This document shows positions 62,793-64,000 of a stretch of DNA of 64,000 bases, one piece after another (the first letter of the stretch is position 1; each line of letters begins with the position of its first letter). The notes beneath the pieces are model-generated. The model made no database searches and had not been told where the DNA came from. It was given only the letters and a program-made list of their open reading frames with translations. A program made the translations under genes and the position numbers. Origin of the DNA: Mycobacterium colombiense (GTDB lineage Bacteria > Actinomycetota > Actinomycetes > Mycobacteriales > Mycobacteriaceae); the NCBI RefSeq assembly GCF_001953985.1, contig NZ_MBEI01000044.1, positions 23,092 to 87,091 on the forward strand, in the 5' to 3' direction.

Positions 62793-62818
62793 CGCGCGGG
62801 GCGACAAGCTCGCCCCTT

Positions 62819-62839
62819 TGAAAACGATAATCATATTCA
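62819..62839. promoter_or_regulatory. Probable Zur box upstream of the PPE3-like gene
   Basis: Within 21 bases the half-sites TGAAAA and TATTCA are arranged around CGATAATCA, giving an imperfect dyad that fits the mycobacterial Zur consensus. It lies 44 bases before the ATG of the PPE gene. ESX-3 genes are known Zur and IdeR targets. Confidence 0.75.
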
Positions 62840-62883
62840 TTAAGCTCTTCAGTCTGGTAACACTTCCAGCCTGAGGAGTGCCT

Positions 62884-64000
62884 ATGACGGCGCCAATTTG
62901 GATGGCCTCGCCGCCCGAACTACATTCCGCGCTGCTCAGCAGCGGCCCCGGACCCGGGTCGTTGCTGGCCGCCGCCGGTGCCTGGTCGCAACTGAGTGCC
63001 GAATATTCTTCTGCCGCGGAAGAATTGAGCACGCTGCTGGCGGGAGTCCAGGCCGGCGCATGGCAGGGCCCCACCGGCGAGTCCTACGCGGCCGCGCACG
63101 CGCCGTACCTGGCCTGGCTGGCGAAATCGAGCGTCGACAGCGCCACGGCCGCCAGCCGGCACGAGGTGGCCGCGGCGGCGTACACCGCAGCGCTGACCGC
63201 CATGCCCACGCTGCCGGAACTGGCCACCAACCACGTCGTGCACGGTGCCCTGCTGGCGACGAACTTCTTCGGGGTCAACACGGTTCCCATCGCGGTCAAC
63301 GAGGCCGACTACGCGCGGATGTGGACCCAGGCGGCCACCACAATGTCCACCTACCAGGCGGTGTCCGGCGCCGCGGTCACATCGACACCGCAGCCCGATC
63401 CGGCGCCGCCCATCGTGAAATCCGATGCCTCGAGCGATGATTCATCAGATCCCGACCACGACCCCACCATCGACAATCCGTTCAACGACTTCATCGCGAG
63501 GATCCTGAAGAGCTTCGGGATCGACTGGGACCCCGCCGAGGGCACGGTGAACGGGCTGGACTACGACGCCTACACGAACGCCGGGCAACCCCTCTTCTGG
63601 GTGGTGCGCGCCCTGGAACTGCTGGAGGATTTCGAGCAGTTCGGCTATTACCTGGTGCACAATCCCGCCTTGGCGTTCCAGTATCTGGTTCAGCTGGCGC
63701 TGTTCGACTGGCCGACGCACATCCTCGAGATCTTCATCAGCCAGCCCGAACTGTTGGCCCCCGCGCTGCTCCTCGCGGCCGCCCCGTTCGGTGCCGTCGG
63801 CGCTTTCGCCGGGCTGGCCGGCCTGGCCGCCATACCCCACCCCGCGCCCGTCCCGGCGCCCATGCCACCTCCCGCCCCGGCGCCGCCCGCCTTACCGGCG
63901 GTGGCCACGGCCCCGAGCCCCGTCGCGCCGGCCGCGGCGCCGGCCTCGGCCCCGGCGCCCCCGCCCACCCCCACCACGCGCACCCTGGCGCTGGCCGGTA
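62884..64000 (+). CDS. PPE family protein (PPE3/Rv0280-like), partial
   Basis: A PPE protein, open at the window end (372 codons visible). It starts [34 protein letters not shown] with PPE at residues 10-12, and the helical hairpin contains [21 protein letters not shown]. From about residue 300 comes an Ala/Pro-rich tail. GAGGAG precedes the ATG. Its place, next to an Rv0276 homologue and before the ESX-3 genes, fits PPE3. PPE proteins pair with a PE protein and leave through ESX systems. Zinc control through the Zur box is likely. Confidence 0.88.
   Translation, partial: MTAPIWMASPPELHSALLSSGPGPGSLLAAAGAWSQLSAEYSSAAEELSTLLAGVQAGAWQGPTGESYAAAHAPYLAWLAKSSVDSATAASRHEVAAAAYTAALTAMPTLPELATNHVVHGALLATNFFGVNTVPIAVNEADYARMWTQAATTMSTYQAVSGAAVTSTPQPDPAPPIVKSDASSDDSSDPDHDPTIDNPFNDFIARILKSFGIDWDPAEGTVNGLDYDAYTNAGQPLFWVVRALELLEDFEQFGYYLVHNPALAFQYLVQLALFDWPTHILEIFISQPELLAPALLLAAAPFGAVGAFAGLAGLAAIPHPAPVPAPMPPPAPAPPALPAVATAPSPVAPAAAPASAPAPPPTPTTRTLALAG

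Overview
This is chromosomal DNA from a slow-growing Mycobacterium, most like the M. avium complex and its relatives. The GC content is high, GTG and TTG starts are frequent, and many genes are mycobacterium-specific (aftD, a PPE protein, PapA-like acyltransferases, FadE/FadD/FadA enzymes, a split Sdh1). Gene order follows the M. tuberculosis stretch Rv0232 to Rv0280, recognised from memory of that genome. Species identity is inferred, not proven.

Bases 1-9.5k hold an unidentified partial gene, a DUF5996 protein, the TetR-R2lox pair (Rv0232-Rv0233) and gabD1 (Rv0234c). Lineage-specific genes follow: a ThDP enzyme divergent from gabD1, DUF309 and DUF2945 proteins, a LysR regulator and an NAD formate dehydrogenase. 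From 9.4k to 17.7k are an Rv0235c-like membrane protein, aftD, two tandem DUF2613-type micro-genes (one apparently starting with ATT), lpqI and a TetR gene. A CLC channel gene lies where M. tuberculosis has vapBC24. From 19k to 25k are htdX-fabG4, fadA2 and fadE5, with similar dyad sites in front of them and in front of the TetR gene, suggesting one small regulon.

From 25k to 31k come a 2OG-Fe(II) dioxygenase, a flavin reductase-like protein, a newly noted UVR-type small ORF, the sdh1 operon (Rv0247c-Rv0249c), Rv0250c and a PEP mutase-like enzyme. From 31.8k to 46k are hsp20/acr2, nirBD, a TetR C-terminal domain without a DNA-binding part, a CbiX-type chelatase, the NnaR-type regulator, narK3, pxpC-pxpB, fecB2, a TetR gene, narU and an Ligase-D-type polymerase. 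The nitrite genes, siroheme-type chelatase, regulator and transporters form a compact nitrogen-assimilation block. The cobU/cobQ/PPE2 genes known from M. tuberculosis are absent here.

From 46k to 54.6k are fadD2, an unusual AT-rich, palindrome-rich segment between a possible ribbon-helix-helix gene and a Trp/Gly-rich secreted peptide, then fadE6, Rv0272c, Rv0273c, a VOC protein (Rv0274) and a four-helix membrane protein. From 54.9k to 61.1k lies the most striking feature: a tandem duplication of a two-gene acyltransferase cassette (PapA-like A plus a second HxxxDG protein B), each copy with a matching leader. The window ends with TetR (Rv0275c), a DUF2236 protein (Rv0276), a Zur-type box and the start of a PPE3-like gene, the approach to the ESX-3 locus. 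No tRNA, rRNA, CRISPR array or complete insertion sequence was seen.
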